From: CAVZCK01 sp963798805
Lineage (GTDB): Bacteria > Pseudomonadota > Alphaproteobacteria > Rhizobiales > Rhodomicrobiaceae
Assembly: GCA_963798805.1 (NCBI GenBank)
Contig: CAWCVC010000019.1
Coordinates: 1-33,534, forward strand
Length of the DNA: 33,534 nucleotides
Reading direction: 5' to 3'
Of this stretch, positions 17,290 through 25,979 are shown one piece after another. The notes below the pieces were generated by a model. It did no database searches. It was given only the letters and a program-made list of their open reading frames with translations, and was not told the origin of the DNA. Positions within the stretch are counted from its first letter, which is position 1. Each line of letters starts with the position of its first letter. A program made the position numbers and the translations under genes.

Positions 17290-18233
17290 ATGCACGCCGA
17301 TCTCACCCTCCCGCGCTGGACGCATTGGGCGGCCGGCCCCGTGCTCACGGCTGTTGCCATCACCGCTGGCGGGGCTCAGCCTCACGCCCAATGTCGCGCA
17401 CGGCCTTGAGACGGGCCTTGCCGCCGGCATCGCCTTTGGCCTTGCCGATATCGGCAAGATCATCATTCCGATCGTCGCCGGCGCCATCGGCTGGCCACGG
17501 CAAATGCGCATGACCGCCGCGATCCGCGTCGCCGCTTCGCTGTGGTGTGCCGCCAATTACTACGCCGACAGATAAGGCCGCGAGCTGCTCGCCCGAGAGC
17601 ATGGCGAGACGGTTTACGCCGATGCCGAAAAGCGCATCGCCGAGCTTGAGATCGAAGCCGACCGCCTGTCCACGCTCGCGGCGGAGGAAGCGGGACGCGG
17701 AGGATGTGGCCGGAATTTGCCGCGCCTTGATGAGCCAAGCCTCAAGCGCTCGCCAGCGGCTCGAGACAGCCCGCTCATCACGCGCAGCTCTGACGCCGGT
17801 CGAGGCAAGCGGTCTTGCCGTCATCCTTGCAGCTGTGACCAGCGCCGACGTCGATCGGATTGCCCGAGGCATCGGCGCCGTCAAGGCGGTGATGTTCCTC
17901 GCGCTTATTGAAGCGCTGGTCTGGCTGAGCGTGCCGGCCATGACACTGCTCGGACAGGCGACGAAGGCTCCCGAAGTTGAAGCGGATGGCAACGCAACGC
18001 TGGCGCTCGCACCCGCAACAGCGCGGCCGCCGTCGCGGAAATCCGCCTCCAGCGGCACACGGCGCTACTATCTGCAACGGCTCGATCGCGAACATCCGAG
18101 CCTTGCAAAGCGCGTCAATGCCGGCGAGCTCAGCGTCTACAGGGCCTGCATTCTGGCGGGGCTTGGCAAGCCGGCAAAGGATTGGTCGCAGCCGGAAGCC
18201 TATGGCATCAAAGCCGACGAGACTTCTCTTTAG
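17290..18233 (+). pseudogene. Element-borne membrane protein remnant (two frameshifts, internal stop)
   Basis: The frame starts MHADLTLPRWTHWAAGP. It shifts in the G run 17371-17374 to LTPNVAHGLETGLAAG and IAFGLADIGKIIIPIVAG (a membrane segment), then meets TAA at 17573-17575 and continues in frame with a charged helix (AEKRIAELEIEADRLS). Near 17710 it shifts again to ALTPVEASGLAVILAAV and FLALIEALVWLSVPAM. The C-terminal part YYLQRLDREHPSLAKRVNAG resembles short motifs in plasmid and phage proteins. The product is unknown to me. It is clearly broken in three places and belongs to the decayed element beside tRNA-Asp. Confidence 0.6.
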
Positions 18234-18239
18234 CGGCAT

Positions 18240-18508
18240 AGGCTCAGGGCACCCGCCACAACGCGAGCCTGACGAGCGAGGCGCCGCCCATTCCTCTATG
18301 TCAAACGCGATTGCGGCCGATCAACACCTCCGACCCGATCCCCGATAAACGCCAGCGGCAGAAATGGGTGAGGACCGGACATGAGCTCGGAGGCTTCATC
18401 CGAGGCCGACCCGCGGCGGGTCTTGCCTCTCGCGGGTAAACGGTCGCGATGCAGGTGCCGACACCTCTGAATGTAGCAGCTTCGAGATCAGGCGAACTGC
18501 GAACAATG
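18240..18508. other. Intergenic stretch without a supportable gene
   Basis: About 270 bases between the element remnant and the interrupted minus-strand fragment. I see no protein-like frame or RNA gene here. Confidence 0.4.
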
Positions 18509-18652
18509 CTATCCCCGGCGGGCCGTCCATTCTTCAATGCACCGGTCCAGGTCTTGCAAATTGCGGTGCATTTGCTCCAGGGCAAAGCTAGCTGCGAACG
18601 GCCGTTCAAGGGCTTCATCGGGTAGCTCGCGCAACCGGCCCGCTTGTCTTAA
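18509..18652 (-). pseudogene. C-terminal fragment of a gene interrupted by the IS (possibly FUSC-type exporter)
   Basis: Read on the minus strand, the fragment gives LRQAGRLRELPDEALERPFA and ALEQMHRNLQDLDRCIEEW and stops at TAG 18511-18509. Its upstream continuation lies beyond the IS: joining codon 19991 to the TTA at 18652-18650 keeps the frame and gives LYAEIDALRQAG. The helical ALEQMHRNL ending is reminiscent of FUSC/AaeB-type aromatic acid exporters, but that is a weak recollection and I cannot confirm it. Confidence 0.5.
18650..18652. repeat. Target-site duplication TAA (left)
   Basis: TAA directly before the left IS end; the matching copy is at 19988-19990. Removing the IS plus one copy restores a continuous minus-strand reading frame. 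Confidence 0.7.
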
Positions 18653-19987
18653 GGACATCTCGAACAATAACTAAATCGCGATCCGTGTACGTGCGACGGT
18701 GTGACTCAGCCTGCTGGGATTCCGGATCTGGGCGAACAAGGGTATGTCGGTTGCATGATCGACGAGGACGCCATTCAATATCGCTGGGACACGGTCGGCA
18801 TCCGGCTCGACGAGCGGGGGCGGCGCCTGTTCGCAGCGGCCGAGGTGCGGACCGCCGGCTGGGGCGGTCTTGCGGTTGTCGCGCGGATCACCGGGCTCGC
18901 CCGCTCGACGATCAATCGCGGCGAGGACGATCTCGATGCGAAGCCGTTGGCGAAGGGGCAGGTTCGTCGCTGCGGTGGCGGACGCCGGGCCGTTGCCGAA
19001 ACGGATCCAGAGCTTGTGCCCGAGCTCAAGCGCCTTGTCGAGCCTGCAACCCTCGGCGATCCTATACGGCCTCTGATCTGGGTGTCGAAGAGCATGGACA
19101 AGCTGGCCGAGACGTTGACGGCGATGGGGCACCCGATCAGCGCCGATACCGTGCGCAAGGAGCTGGTGAAGCTCGGCTTCTCGCGCCAGCACAATCGCAA
19201 GGCGGATGAAGGCGCAAGGCATCCCGACCGCAACGCACAGTTCGAGCACATCAACATGAAGGTCGTTGCGGCGCAGGCAGCCGGACAACCGGTCATCTCG
19301 GTCGATACGAAGAAGAAAGAGCTGGTCGGCAACTTCAAGAATGGTGGTTCCGACTATCGGCCCAAGGGCAACCCGCAGCGTGTGAACGTGCACGATTTCG
19401 TCGACAAGGAGCTCGGCAAAGCGGTGCCTTACGGCGTCTATGACGTGGCGGCCAATGCCGAATTCGTCAGTGTCGGGATCACCAGCGACACGGCCGAGTT
19501 CGCCGTCGAGGCGATCCGCAGCTGGCTCGGACGGATGGGACGTCAGCGCTATCCAAAGGCGCAAGAGCTGACGATCACGGCGGACTGCGGCGGCTCGAAC
19601 GGCGCGCGCGTGCAACTCTGGAAGGTCGAGTTGCAGAAGTTTGCCGACGAGACTGGGCTCGTGCTCCACGTCCACCACTATCCGCCGGGCACGTCCAAAT
19701 GGAATAAGATCGAGCACCGCATGTTTTGCTACATCACGCAGAACTGGCGTGGCCGTCCGCTAACGGATCGTCTCGCAATCGTCGAGCTGATTGGCGCCAC
19801 GACGACAAAGGCTGGACTGAAGGTCGAATGTGCGCTCGATACCCGCACCTATGAGAAGGGCATCAAGGTCAGTCACGCCGAAATGGAGCGGCTCGACATA
19901 ACAGGCGATGATTTCCATCCCGAATGGAACTACACAATCAAACCAAGACAACCAGGGTTTTCGTAGCAGTTATTGTTCGGAGTGTCC
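18653..19987 (+). mobile_element. Insertion sequence, ISAzo13 family
   Basis: The element is about 1,335 bases. The ends are imperfect inverted repeats: left GGACATCTCGAACAATAACT (18653-18672) and right, reversed, GGACACTCCGAACAATAACT (19987-19968), with 17 of 20 identical. It is flanked by TAA on both sides and carries one intact ISAzo13-type transposase in the same orientation. The intact transposase and clean ends suggest a recent insertion into an already decaying region. Confidence 0.85.
18755..19966 (+). CDS. ISAzo13-family transposase
   Basis: This 403-residue DDE transposase (Rhodopirellula-type, PF07592-like) catalyses movement of the IS. It starts MIDEDAIQYRW, which matches the usual family N-terminus; an earlier GTG at 18701 is possible. 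A helix-turn-helix-like region surrounds GLARSTINRGEDDL. The catalytic core shows SVDTKKKELVGNFKNGG (first Asp), LTITADCGGSNGAR (second Asp) and PPGTSKWNKIEHRMF (Glu). The C-terminus FHPEWNYTIKPR is family-typical. No frameshift or internal stop is seen, so it is probably active. Confidence 0.92.
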   Translation: MIDEDAIQYRWDTVGIRLDERGRRLFAAAEVRTAGWGGLAVVARITGLARSTINRGEDDLDAKPLAKGQVRRCGGGRRAVAETDPELVPELKRLVEPATLGDPIRPLIWVSKSMDKLAETLTAMGHPISADTVRKELVKLGFSRQHNRKADEGARHPDRNAQFEHINMKVVAAQAAGQPVISVDTKKKELVGNFKNGGSDYRPKGNPQRVNVHDFVDKELGKAVPYGVYDVAANAEFVSVGITSDTAEFAVEAIRSWLGRMGRQRYPKAQELTITADCGGSNGARVQLWKVELQKFADETGLVLHVHHYPPGTSKWNKIEHRMFCYITQNWRGRPLTDRLAIVELIGATTTKAGLKVECALDTRTYEKGIKVSHAEMERLDITGDDFHPEWNYTIKPRQPGFS

Positions 19988-19990
19988 TAA
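19988..19990. repeat. Target-site duplication TAA (right)
   Basis: TAA directly after the right IS end, matching 18650-18652. Confidence 0.7.
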
Positions 19991-20179
19991 GGCATCGATC
20001 TCGGCGTAAAGCGGCTGAGCGCTAACTCCAACGTCTTGCGCGAAGGAGGTGGCCGCTTTGACACGAGCGAGACAGCGCACATGTCCAAATGGGCTTTGGT
20101 TTCCATCCCGATGGTCACGAGCGGCAGCTAAAGCGATGCGTTCAAGGAGGCCGGCAGCGGCGATTGCGCAGCGCGGGTC
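19991..20179 (-). pseudogene. Upstream part of the IS-interrupted fragment
   Basis: The minus-strand frame reads AAAGLLERIALAAARD, then CLARVKAATSFAQDVGV and SAQPLYAEIDA up to the IS. It continues in frame at 18652 on the other side. At its own upstream end it fuses, still in frame, to the first 23 residues of an SDR gene, so its natural N-terminus has been lost by deletion. Same protein as 18509-18652; identity uncertain (FUSC-like at best). Confidence 0.45.
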
Positions 20180-20248
20180 GCGGCCGATGCCGCCTCCCGC
20201 GCCCGTTACGAGCGCGACTTTCCCGGCGAGCAAATTCGATGATGCCAT
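20180..20248 (-). pseudogene. SDR gene remnant (first ~23 residues)
   Basis: From ATG 20248 the frame reads MASSNLLAGKVALVTGAG then GGIGR, the first strand and glycine motif of a short-chain dehydrogenase. It then breaks into unrelated sequence. The start lies 17 bases after the enoyl-CoA hydratase stop, with AAGGTCGAGG before it, so it was once the next gene of the acyl-CoA operon. Nearly all of the gene is deleted. Confidence 0.6.
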
Positions 20249-20264
20249 GGGCGTGTCCTCGACC

Positions 20265-20398
20265 TTAGCGTCCGGTGAAGCGGGGGTGCGTTTTTCCAGA
20301 AAGGCGGCGCGGCCTTCCGCGTGATCGTCCGTAGTCATCAGAGCGGCCTGCACCTCGCGCTCCCAGTCGAGCGCGGCGGAGAGGCCCTGCGACATCGC
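20265..20398 (-). pseudogene. Enoyl-CoA hydratase C-terminal remnant
   Basis: The residues GLSAALDWEREVQAALM and DDHAEGRAAFLEKR, followed after a one-base shift in the G run 20282-20286 by RFTGR and a stop, are the standard C-terminal end of enoyl-CoA hydratase/isomerase proteins. Everything upstream of about 45 residues is missing, and the fragment is joined to the broken MaoC gene. Not functional. Confidence 0.65.
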
Positions 20399-21202
20399 GC
20401 TCGATGACGCGTGCCCGAAACGCGCCGCCTCGCCAGATCTGCGTGCGGATGGTCTCGCCGGGAAAGACGGGAGCCGAAAAACGCAGATCCAGCGAGCGCA
20501 ACCGCTGCGGCTGATAATCCGTCAACCCCTAATGAGTGCATGGGTGACGACGCCGAGCGTGCAGAGGCCGTGGAGGATCGGACGCGGGAAGCCGGCCATC
20601 TCTGCGACGGCAGGATCAGTGTGCAGCGGATTGTCGTCGCCATTCCACCGGGAATAGAGCGCCTGCTCCGGGCGGGTCGGCAGGTCGATGATGATATCCG
20701 GCTCGCTTTCGGGCATCGGATGCGGCGGCTTGACCGGACCCGCGGGACCGCCGAAGCCGCCATCGCCGCGCAAAAAGGTCGTCGAGCGGGTGGTCGCATA
20801 GAGCGTCCCGTCCGCGCCCCGCACCTCCTTCTCCGAATAGAGCAGCGCGCCTTTGCCTTCGCCCTTGTCGACGAGCCCGGTAACCCGCGTCCTGGCGACG
20901 ATCTCGCCCTCGACCGGCAGCGGACCATGGATCCGGATGCCCTGCTCGCCATGAACCAGCCGGACGGCATCGACGCCGGTCTAGGGATTGCGCAGCCAGA
21001 AGCCGGGATGGCCGAGCACGACCGCCATGGACGGCATTGTCTTCAGCGCGCGGCGAGCATCGACAAAATCGAGCTGGCGCGCATCAATGGGGTCCTGGCC
21101 GAGCCCGATCGAGAGCGCGTAGAATGCCGTGTCGCGCCGCGTCAGCATCTGGCGTATTTCTGGAATGCCAAAGTTCAACAGCTTTTCATGGTCAATCGCC
21201 AT
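20399..21202 (-). pseudogene. MaoC-family hydroxyacyl-CoA dehydratase (broken)
   Basis: The gene was a double hot-dog MaoC hydratase (MFE-2 type, normally about 280-290 residues). MAIDHEKLLNFGIPEIRQ and VVLGHPGFWLRNP lead to an in-frame TAG at 20983-20981. The frame goes on with GLVDKGEGKGALLYSE, TTFLRGDGGFGGPAG, and the catalytic loop RWNGDDNPLHTDP followed by GFPRPILHGL. A one-base shift at the C run 20526-20529 precedes LRSLDLRFSAPVFPGETIR. It ends at VIERD, where it is fused to an enoyl-CoA hydratase remnant. It overlaps the ligase gene by 11 bases and would be the fourth gene of the acyl-CoA operon. Confidence 0.82.
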
Positions 21203-23306
21203 CGCCGCCTCCGATCTCGATCACCGCGTCGGCGGCGAAGGCTCCTTCCCCTTCGGGCAGCACGATCACCGGATTGATGTCGACGGATCGAAGCGCTTCG
21301 CCGGCATGATGCGCAAACGAGGACAGGCGCGACAGCATTTCGGCGAGCGCTTTGACATCAGCCTTCCGGCGGCCGCGCGCGCCGAGCAGAAGCGGCGCCC
21401 CCTTCAGCGAGCGGATCATCTCTTCGGCGACATCGACGCCGAACGGACAGCGGCGGAACGCGAAATCTTTCAAAATCTCTACGAACACGCCGCCGAGCCC
21501 CACCAACGCCACCGGCCCGAACACCGGATCGCGATGCACGCCGAGAATGCATTCGACGCCGCCCCTGAGTTGACGTGTCACCAGCACGCCGTCGATCTGC
21601 GCTTCAGGGGCATGGGCTGCGGCGCGTTCGAGCAACGTTTCGTAGCCTTTGCGAACCGCGGTCTCGCCGTTGATGTCGAGGAGCACGCCGCCGATTTCGG
21701 TCTTATGCAGAATGTCGGGGGAAACGATCTTCATCACCACGGGAAAGCCGAATTCTGCCGCGGCGGCAACGGCACCCTCCGGTGTCCGGCAGACCCGCTC
21801 CGGAGCCGAGGCAATGCCGGCCTTGGCCAGCAGAGCCTTCGCCTCGGCCTCGCCCGGGCTGGTGCTGGGGAGGCCAACCGGAGCGACGGTGAGCGGCGAG
21901 AGAGAGGGTGTGCGGGCGAAAGCCTCACCGAGACGGCCCATGGCCGCGATGGCGACGACGGCGCGGCTCGGATCTTCGAAGACGGTGAAGCCATCCAACT
22001 CATATTCACTCACGCGCTCGCGCCCGGCGACGATCGAGAGCACGAACAAGCGGTCGGGATAGCTTGCCTTCAGGCGCCGCAATTGTTCGCGAAGCCCCGC
22101 AACGAGGCTGCCGGCATTGGCCGTGTATGTGAGAAAGCCGAGAATGCTTTTATAGCCCCCCTCGCCGATCATCGCGTCGCCGAAGCCGCCAAGCAGCGTC
22201 AGGTCGTTCAGGATCTGCGCCGTGCAATCGACCGGATTGCGCGGCGAGGCGAAGGGCAGCATTTCCTTCAGCCGCGCCTGCGTCGCATCCGGCATTTGCG
22301 GCATATCGAGGCCGAGCTCTTCGGCAACGTCCGAGATCACCACGCCGCCGCCGCCGCTGACGCTGATGACGCCGAGCGTATTGCCCACCGGATAGATACG
22401 CTGCGTGGCGAGTTGCGCAATGTCCAGCATCTCGTCGGTGGTGCGCGCCCGCACCGCGCCGAATTCCTTCAGCACGGCGCCCGTCACGGCATCGTCTCCG
22501 GCGATGGCGGCGGTGTGCGATCGCGCTGCCATGCCGCCAAGGACGCTTCGCCCGACCTTCATCACCACGACGGGCTTGCGCGCCTGACGCGCCGCCTCCA
22601 GCGCGCGGACGAAACTGTCGCCGCCATTGATGCCCTCGGCATAAGCGGCGATGACGTCTATGCCATCGTCCTCGACCATCCGGCCGATGACGTCGCCGAT
22701 CGTGATATCGGCCTCGTTCCCGGTCATGACCGCGGCGGCGATGCCGAGTCCGCGCTCGCGCATGACGGCGACCAGATGGCCGCAATAGGCGCCGGACTGG
22801 CTGGCAATTCCGATGCGGCCGAGCTTGGGATACCCGGCCTCGAAGACCGAGGCGAAGGTGGCGTAAAAGGCGCTGCGCATGTCGAACAGGCCGAGCGTGT
22901 TCGGGCCGACAAGACGCATTCCCCCGGCGCGGGCCGCGGCCAACATATGGTTCTGTTCGCGCTGGCCCTCACCGCCGGTCTCGGCGAATCCGGAGCTGAA
23001 GACGATGGCGGTTGCAACGCCGCGGCCGGCCAGATCGGCGATGGTGCCGGGAACGAGAGCGGCCGGGACTGCGACGATGGCTGCATCGGGGACTTCGGGC
23101 AGATCGGCGACGCAGGCACAGGCTGCCAGGCCTTGCACCTCCTTCCGGTTCGGGTTGACCGGCAGGATGCGGCCGGCAAATCCAGCTTCCAGCATATAGG
23201 CGATGGAGCGGCCGCCGATGCGCTTAGGGTCGGACGAGGCGCCGATGACGGCGACGGAGCGCGGCGCGAACAGATATGAAAGCCCGTCGCCGCCGGGCCC
23301 CGTCAC
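21192..23306 (-). CDS. Acyl/acetate-CoA ligase (ADP-forming) family protein
   Basis: This 704-residue protein is a fused alpha/beta ADP-forming acyl-CoA synthetase. The N-terminal CoA-binding Rossmann domain starts FAPRSVAVIGASSDPKRIGG. The phosphohistidine is H264 in SHTAAIAG. A C-terminal ATP-grasp domain runs from about residue 485 (FPVVMKIVSPDILHKTEIGG, then FGPVALVGLGG). It converts acids to CoA thioesters or the reverse. The start is GTG 23306, overlapping the thiolase stop as GTGA with GAGG upstream. It overlaps the MaoC gene downstream by 11 bases. The domain order and length look intact, unlike its neighbours. Confidence 0.88.
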   Translation of the reverse strand: MTGPGGDGLSYLFAPRSVAVIGASSDPKRIGGRSIAYMLEAGFAGRILPVNPNRKEVQGLAACACVADLPEVPDAAIVAVPAALVPGTIADLAGRGVATAIVFSSGFAETGGEGQREQNHMLAAARAGGMRLVGPNTLGLFDMRSAFYATFASVFEAGYPKLGRIGIASQSGAYCGHLVAVMRERGLGIAAAVMTGNEADITIGDVIGRMVEDDGIDVIAAYAEGINGGDSFVRALEAARQARKPVVVMKVGRSVLGGMAARSHTAAIAGDDAVTGAVLKEFGAVRARTTDEMLDIAQLATQRIYPVGNTLGVISVSGGGGVVISDVAEELGLDMPQMPDATQARLKEMLPFASPRNPVDCTAQILNDLTLLGGFGDAMIGEGGYKSILGFLTYTANAGSLVAGLREQLRRLKASYPDRLFVLSIVAGRERVSEYELDGFTVFEDPSRAVVAIAAMGRLGEAFARTPSLSPLTVAPVGLPSTSPGEAEAKALLAKAGIASAPERVCRTPEGAVAAAAEFGFPVVMKIVSPDILHKTEIGGVLLDINGETAVRKGYETLLERAAAHAPEAQIDGVLVTRQLRGGVECILGVHRDPVFGPVALVGLGGVFVEILKDFAFRRCPFGVDVAEEMIRSLKGAPLLLGARGRRKADVKALAEMLSRLSSFAHHAGEALRSVDINPVIVLPEGEGAFAADAVIEIGGGDGD

Positions 23307-24223
23307 AGGACGGCCTCACTGCCAAACAACGCCGTCACTTGGCTCGACAGCGTGCCGCCATTGCCGTGGCAGAGCGCGATATCGCAGCGCTTGAGCTGCC
23401 GCTCGCCTGCCTCGCCGCGGATCTGCTCCACCCCCTCGAGGATCAGGAACATGCCGTACATGCCCGGATGTACGCAGGAGAGACCGCCGCCATTGGTGTT
23501 GACCGCCAGCCTGCCACCCGGAGCGATGGTGCCATCTTGAACGAAGCGGCCTCCTTCTCCCTTCGGGCAGAAGCCGAGATCTTCGAGGAAGAGGAGTGTC
23601 GTGATGGTGAAGGCATCATACAGCATCACCAGATCGACATCTGCCTGCTTCAGGCGCGCCATCTCGAAGGCGCGCGGGCCGCTCTCGGCCGCCGCCGTGC
23701 GGGTCAGGTTAACCATCTCCGCAATGGAGCGATGCGAATGGGCGGCGCCGACGCTGAGCAGAAAAACGGGCTTGGTCTTCTTCGCCTTGGCCCGATCGGC
23801 GCGCACCATGACGCAGGCCGCGCCGCCATCGGTGACGAGGCAGCAATCGCGGCTGGTGTGGGGATCGCTGACGATGCGGGAGTTTAGCACCTCGCTGAGC
23901 GACACAAGGCGTCCCCCGGCGGTGCGCTGGTTGGAACCGTAGCAGATCAGCACGGCGTTGCAGAGGAGGCCGGCATCAAGGGCCAGTGCCGCCTGCATGA
24001 GATGCATCTCGAAGGAGGAGCCGCCGATATTGGTGCCGTCGAAGAAGACCGGCTTGATGCCAAGATATTCGCAGACCGAGACGGTCGGGAAGGCGTGGGT
24101 GCTGGTCGCGGCGCAAAGCCCGTCGATGTCCTTCAGCTCCAGGCCTGCATCGGCGATCGCCGCCAGCGATGCCTCGCCCAAAAGCTCGATCGCGGTGCGG
24201 CCGTGCAACAATTCCCCGCTCAT
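23303..24223 (-). CDS. Thiolase-like (lipid-transfer/SCP2-type) protein, shortened
   Basis: This is a thiolase-fold protein of 306 residues; relatives have about 380-400. Recognisable parts are LLGEASLAAIADAGLEL, TNIGGSSFEMHL, DCCLVTDGGAACVM, LYDAFTITTLLFLEDLGFC, NTNGGGLSCVHPGMYG and CHGNGG. Two parts are missing: the first strand (AIVG-type N-terminus) and about 60 residues between GGRLVS and LSEVLNSRIVSDP (near 23899). In this subfamily the thiolytic Cys is replaced (GGSS), and partners are DUF35 proteins, as in Ltp2-ChsH2 retro-aldolases. ATG 24223 overlaps the DUF35 stop as ATGA. Possibly a non-functional in-frame deletion form. Confidence 0.78.
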   Translation of the reverse strand: MSGELLHGRTAIELLGEASLAAIADAGLELKDIDGLCAATSTHAFPTVSVCEYLGIKPVFFDGTNIGGSSFEMHLMQAALALDAGLLCNAVLICYGSNQRTAGGRLVSLSEVLNSRIVSDPHTSRDCCLVTDGGAACVMVRADRAKAKKTKPVFLLSVGAAHSHRSIAEMVNLTRTAAAESGPRAFEMARLKQADVDLVMLYDAFTITTLLFLEDLGFCPKGEGGRFVQDGTIAPGGRLAVNTNGGGLSCVHPGMYGMFLILEGVEQIRGEAGERQLKRCDIALCHGNGGTLSSQVTALFGSEAVL

Positions 24224-24603
24224 GCAGCACCTTTTTCGCTGACCACGTCGAAGACCACGGCCAGTTCGCCGAGATCGGCGATGCGCGCCTTGACCCTCGT
24301 GCCGACAGGCGCCGTCTCGACGCCCTCGATCTGGGTCATCAGGCGCGGGCCTTCGTCGAGTTCGACAAGGGCGACGTTGTAGCTGCCTTCGCGGGTGCGG
24401 TTGACGATGATGGCGTAGATGGAACCGAAGCCGGATGCCTCTACCCATTCCAGGTCCTGGACGCCCGTGCCTGGTGCGGCAACGCGCGGGTAGAAGACAT
24501 GCTGGCCAGTGGAAACGCTGCGCTGGATCATGAAGCGGCCTTCCTGAAGAAAGGCGCGATACTGGGCTTCCGGTCCGGGACCGGCCGTGGCCTTCGGCGT
24601 CAT
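24220..24603 (-). CDS. OB-fold DUF35 protein (thiolase/aldolase partner)
   Basis: This small 127-residue protein of the DUF35/OB-fold family is normally encoded next to a thiolase-like protein and acts as its acyl-CoA-binding partner. It has PGPEAQYRAFLQEGRFMIQRS, VFYPRVAAPGTG and DLEWVEASGFGSIYA, then a beta-rich OB domain ending VGTRVKARI. The rubredoxin-like Cys pairs of many relatives are absent. ATG 24603 (MTPKATAG) is chosen because AAGGTGAAG lies 6 bases before it; longer starts to 24660 are not family-like. It heads the acyl-CoA operon and overlaps the thiolase gene by 4 bases. Confidence 0.8.
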   Translation of the reverse strand: MTPKATAGPGPEAQYRAFLQEGRFMIQRSVSTGQHVFYPRVAAPGTGVQDLEWVEASGFGSIYAIIVNRTREGSYNVALVELDEGPRLMTQIEGVETAPVGTRVKARIADLGELAVVFDVVSEKGAA

Positions 24604-24660
24604 GCGTATCTTCACCTTGTTAGCTGCGACCATCCACCAGGATTGACGCCGACGTGCCAT

Positions 24661-24903
24661 CCTGGGAGGACAGGCGTTTGCGGACGATCACAGATCGGCT
24701 GGACGCGCGCTGGCAGACCGGCTGACATTCTCTGCACCTTAGACTCCGAACAGAGAATTACAATCTGTGTATTGAATGAAACGGATTCATCGAGGCGCTG
24801 TCAGAGCCGTCTCTGCAGTAACGATTCAAGTTCATCCTGTGTATAGAATATTGTTCTGTTTTAAGAACGGCTATCAGCCTGCGGTCGATCGGCAAGCAGG
24901 CCG
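24661..24903. promoter_or_regulatory. Intergenic region between the acyl-CoA operon and lacI
   Basis: This AT-richer stretch must hold the promoter of the minus-strand acyl-CoA operon and the end of lacI. It contains a short inverted repeat, GTTCT-N6-AGAAC, near 24852-24867. I could not assign a convincing promoter. Confidence 0.3.
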
Positions 24904-25935
24904 TCATTTATCGCGCGGACGTGCCAGGCTCTTCCGCCAGACGAACTCGACCTCGAGTCTCTGCCCCACGCGAATTTCGTTATTGCCATGCATTGCCAGC
25001 AGCGCCTCGCCGGCGAGGCGTCCCATCCCGCGATGTGGAACGTGGACGGTCGTCAAAGGCGGATTGCAGAACCGGGCTACGTCGATGTCGTCAAAGCCGA
25101 CGATGGAGATGTCCTTGGGCACGCGGAGCCCGGCCTCCTGCGCTCCCGCCAGGGCGCCGATGGCCAGCACGTCATTGCCGCAGATCACGGCGGTCGGCCG
25201 GGGCTGGCACACGATCAGCCGGGCAAGAGCGTCGCGCGCGGCTTCGAAGGAGTATTTCACTTCGATGACGCAATCCCGCCCGAGGCGCAGGCCGGCAGCC
25301 TTCGTCGCCCGGCGCACCCCGGCAAGCCGCTCAACCGCCCGGTCATTGCCTTCGGTGATGCCGGCGATCATGGCGATGAACTCGTGCCCGCAGCCGATCA
25401 CCTCGCGCGCAACCATCGCGCCGGCTTCCTCATTGTCGAACCCGACACAGACATGCGGGCAATTGCGCTTCCAGGTCCAGGCGAGGACGAACGGGATCTT
25501 GCGCTGATAGAGGAATTGATAGGTGCGCTCGTCGCGGGCTTCGCCGATCAGCATGAGGCCATCCACGCCGCGTGAGATCAGCACCCGGATCTGCGCCAGC
25601 TCGCGCTCAGGCGAATAGTTCGAGGTGGAGACCAGAAGTGTGACGTCGTCCTCGGCAAGCCGTTCCTGCAGCGCCTGAAGGCCGCGCGCGAAAATGGCGT
25701 TGTCCATGGTCGGAATGACCGCTCCCATGATGTTCGTCCGGTTCAGGACGAGCGCCCGGGCTCCGAAATTCGGCGCATAGCCGAGCGCGTTGACGGCGTC
25801 CATGACGCGCTTGCGCGTCGGCTCGCGCACGCGTACGGGATCGTTGAGACAGCGCGACACGGTGGCCGTCGAAACGCCCGCATAGCGCGCCACATCCTCG
25901 ACCGTAGGCGCATCTATCCCTCTGTCCCTGCTCAT
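24904..25935 (-). CDS. LacI-family transcriptional regulator
   Basis: This 343-residue repressor-type regulator has an N-terminal helix-turn-helix TVEDVARYAGVSTATVSR then LND (about residues 11-31), hinge ALGYAPNFGARAL, and a periplasmic-binding-protein-like effector domain (IMGAVIPTMDNAIFARG, VDGLMLIGEARDE, PTAVICGNDVLAIGAL, SIVGFDDIDVARF). Everything looks intact. It starts at ATG 25935; a TTG just upstream is less likely. It is divergent from the TRAP/dehydrogenase cluster, with a perfect palindrome in the gap, so it very likely represses that cluster until a sugar- or polyol-like inducer binds. Confidence 0.92.
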   Translation of the reverse strand: MSRDRGIDAPTVEDVARYAGVSTATVSRCLNDPVRVREPTRKRVMDAVNALGYAPNFGARALVLNRTNIMGAVIPTMDNAIFARGLQALQERLAEDDVTLLVSTSNYSPERELAQIRVLISRGVDGLMLIGEARDERTYQFLYQRKIPFVLAWTWKRNCPHVCVGFDNEEAGAMVAREVIGCGHEFIAMIAGITEGNDRAVERLAGVRRATKAAGLRLGRDCVIEVKYSFEAARDALARLIVCQPRPTAVICGNDVLAIGALAGAQEAGLRVPKDISIVGFDDIDVARFCNPPLTTVHVPHRGMGRLAGEALLAMHGNNEIRVGQRLEVEFVWRKSLARPRDK

Positions 25936-25979
25936 CAAGGCTCTCTCTAAGTCGTCCCATATTACAGCAAAATTTGCGC

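Noticed and set aside
21129..23279. 716-residue plus-strand open frame opposite the ligase gene
   Set aside because: It is the antisense shadow of the acyl-CoA ligase: no domains, extreme His/Arg/Asp content, and it mirrors the real gene.
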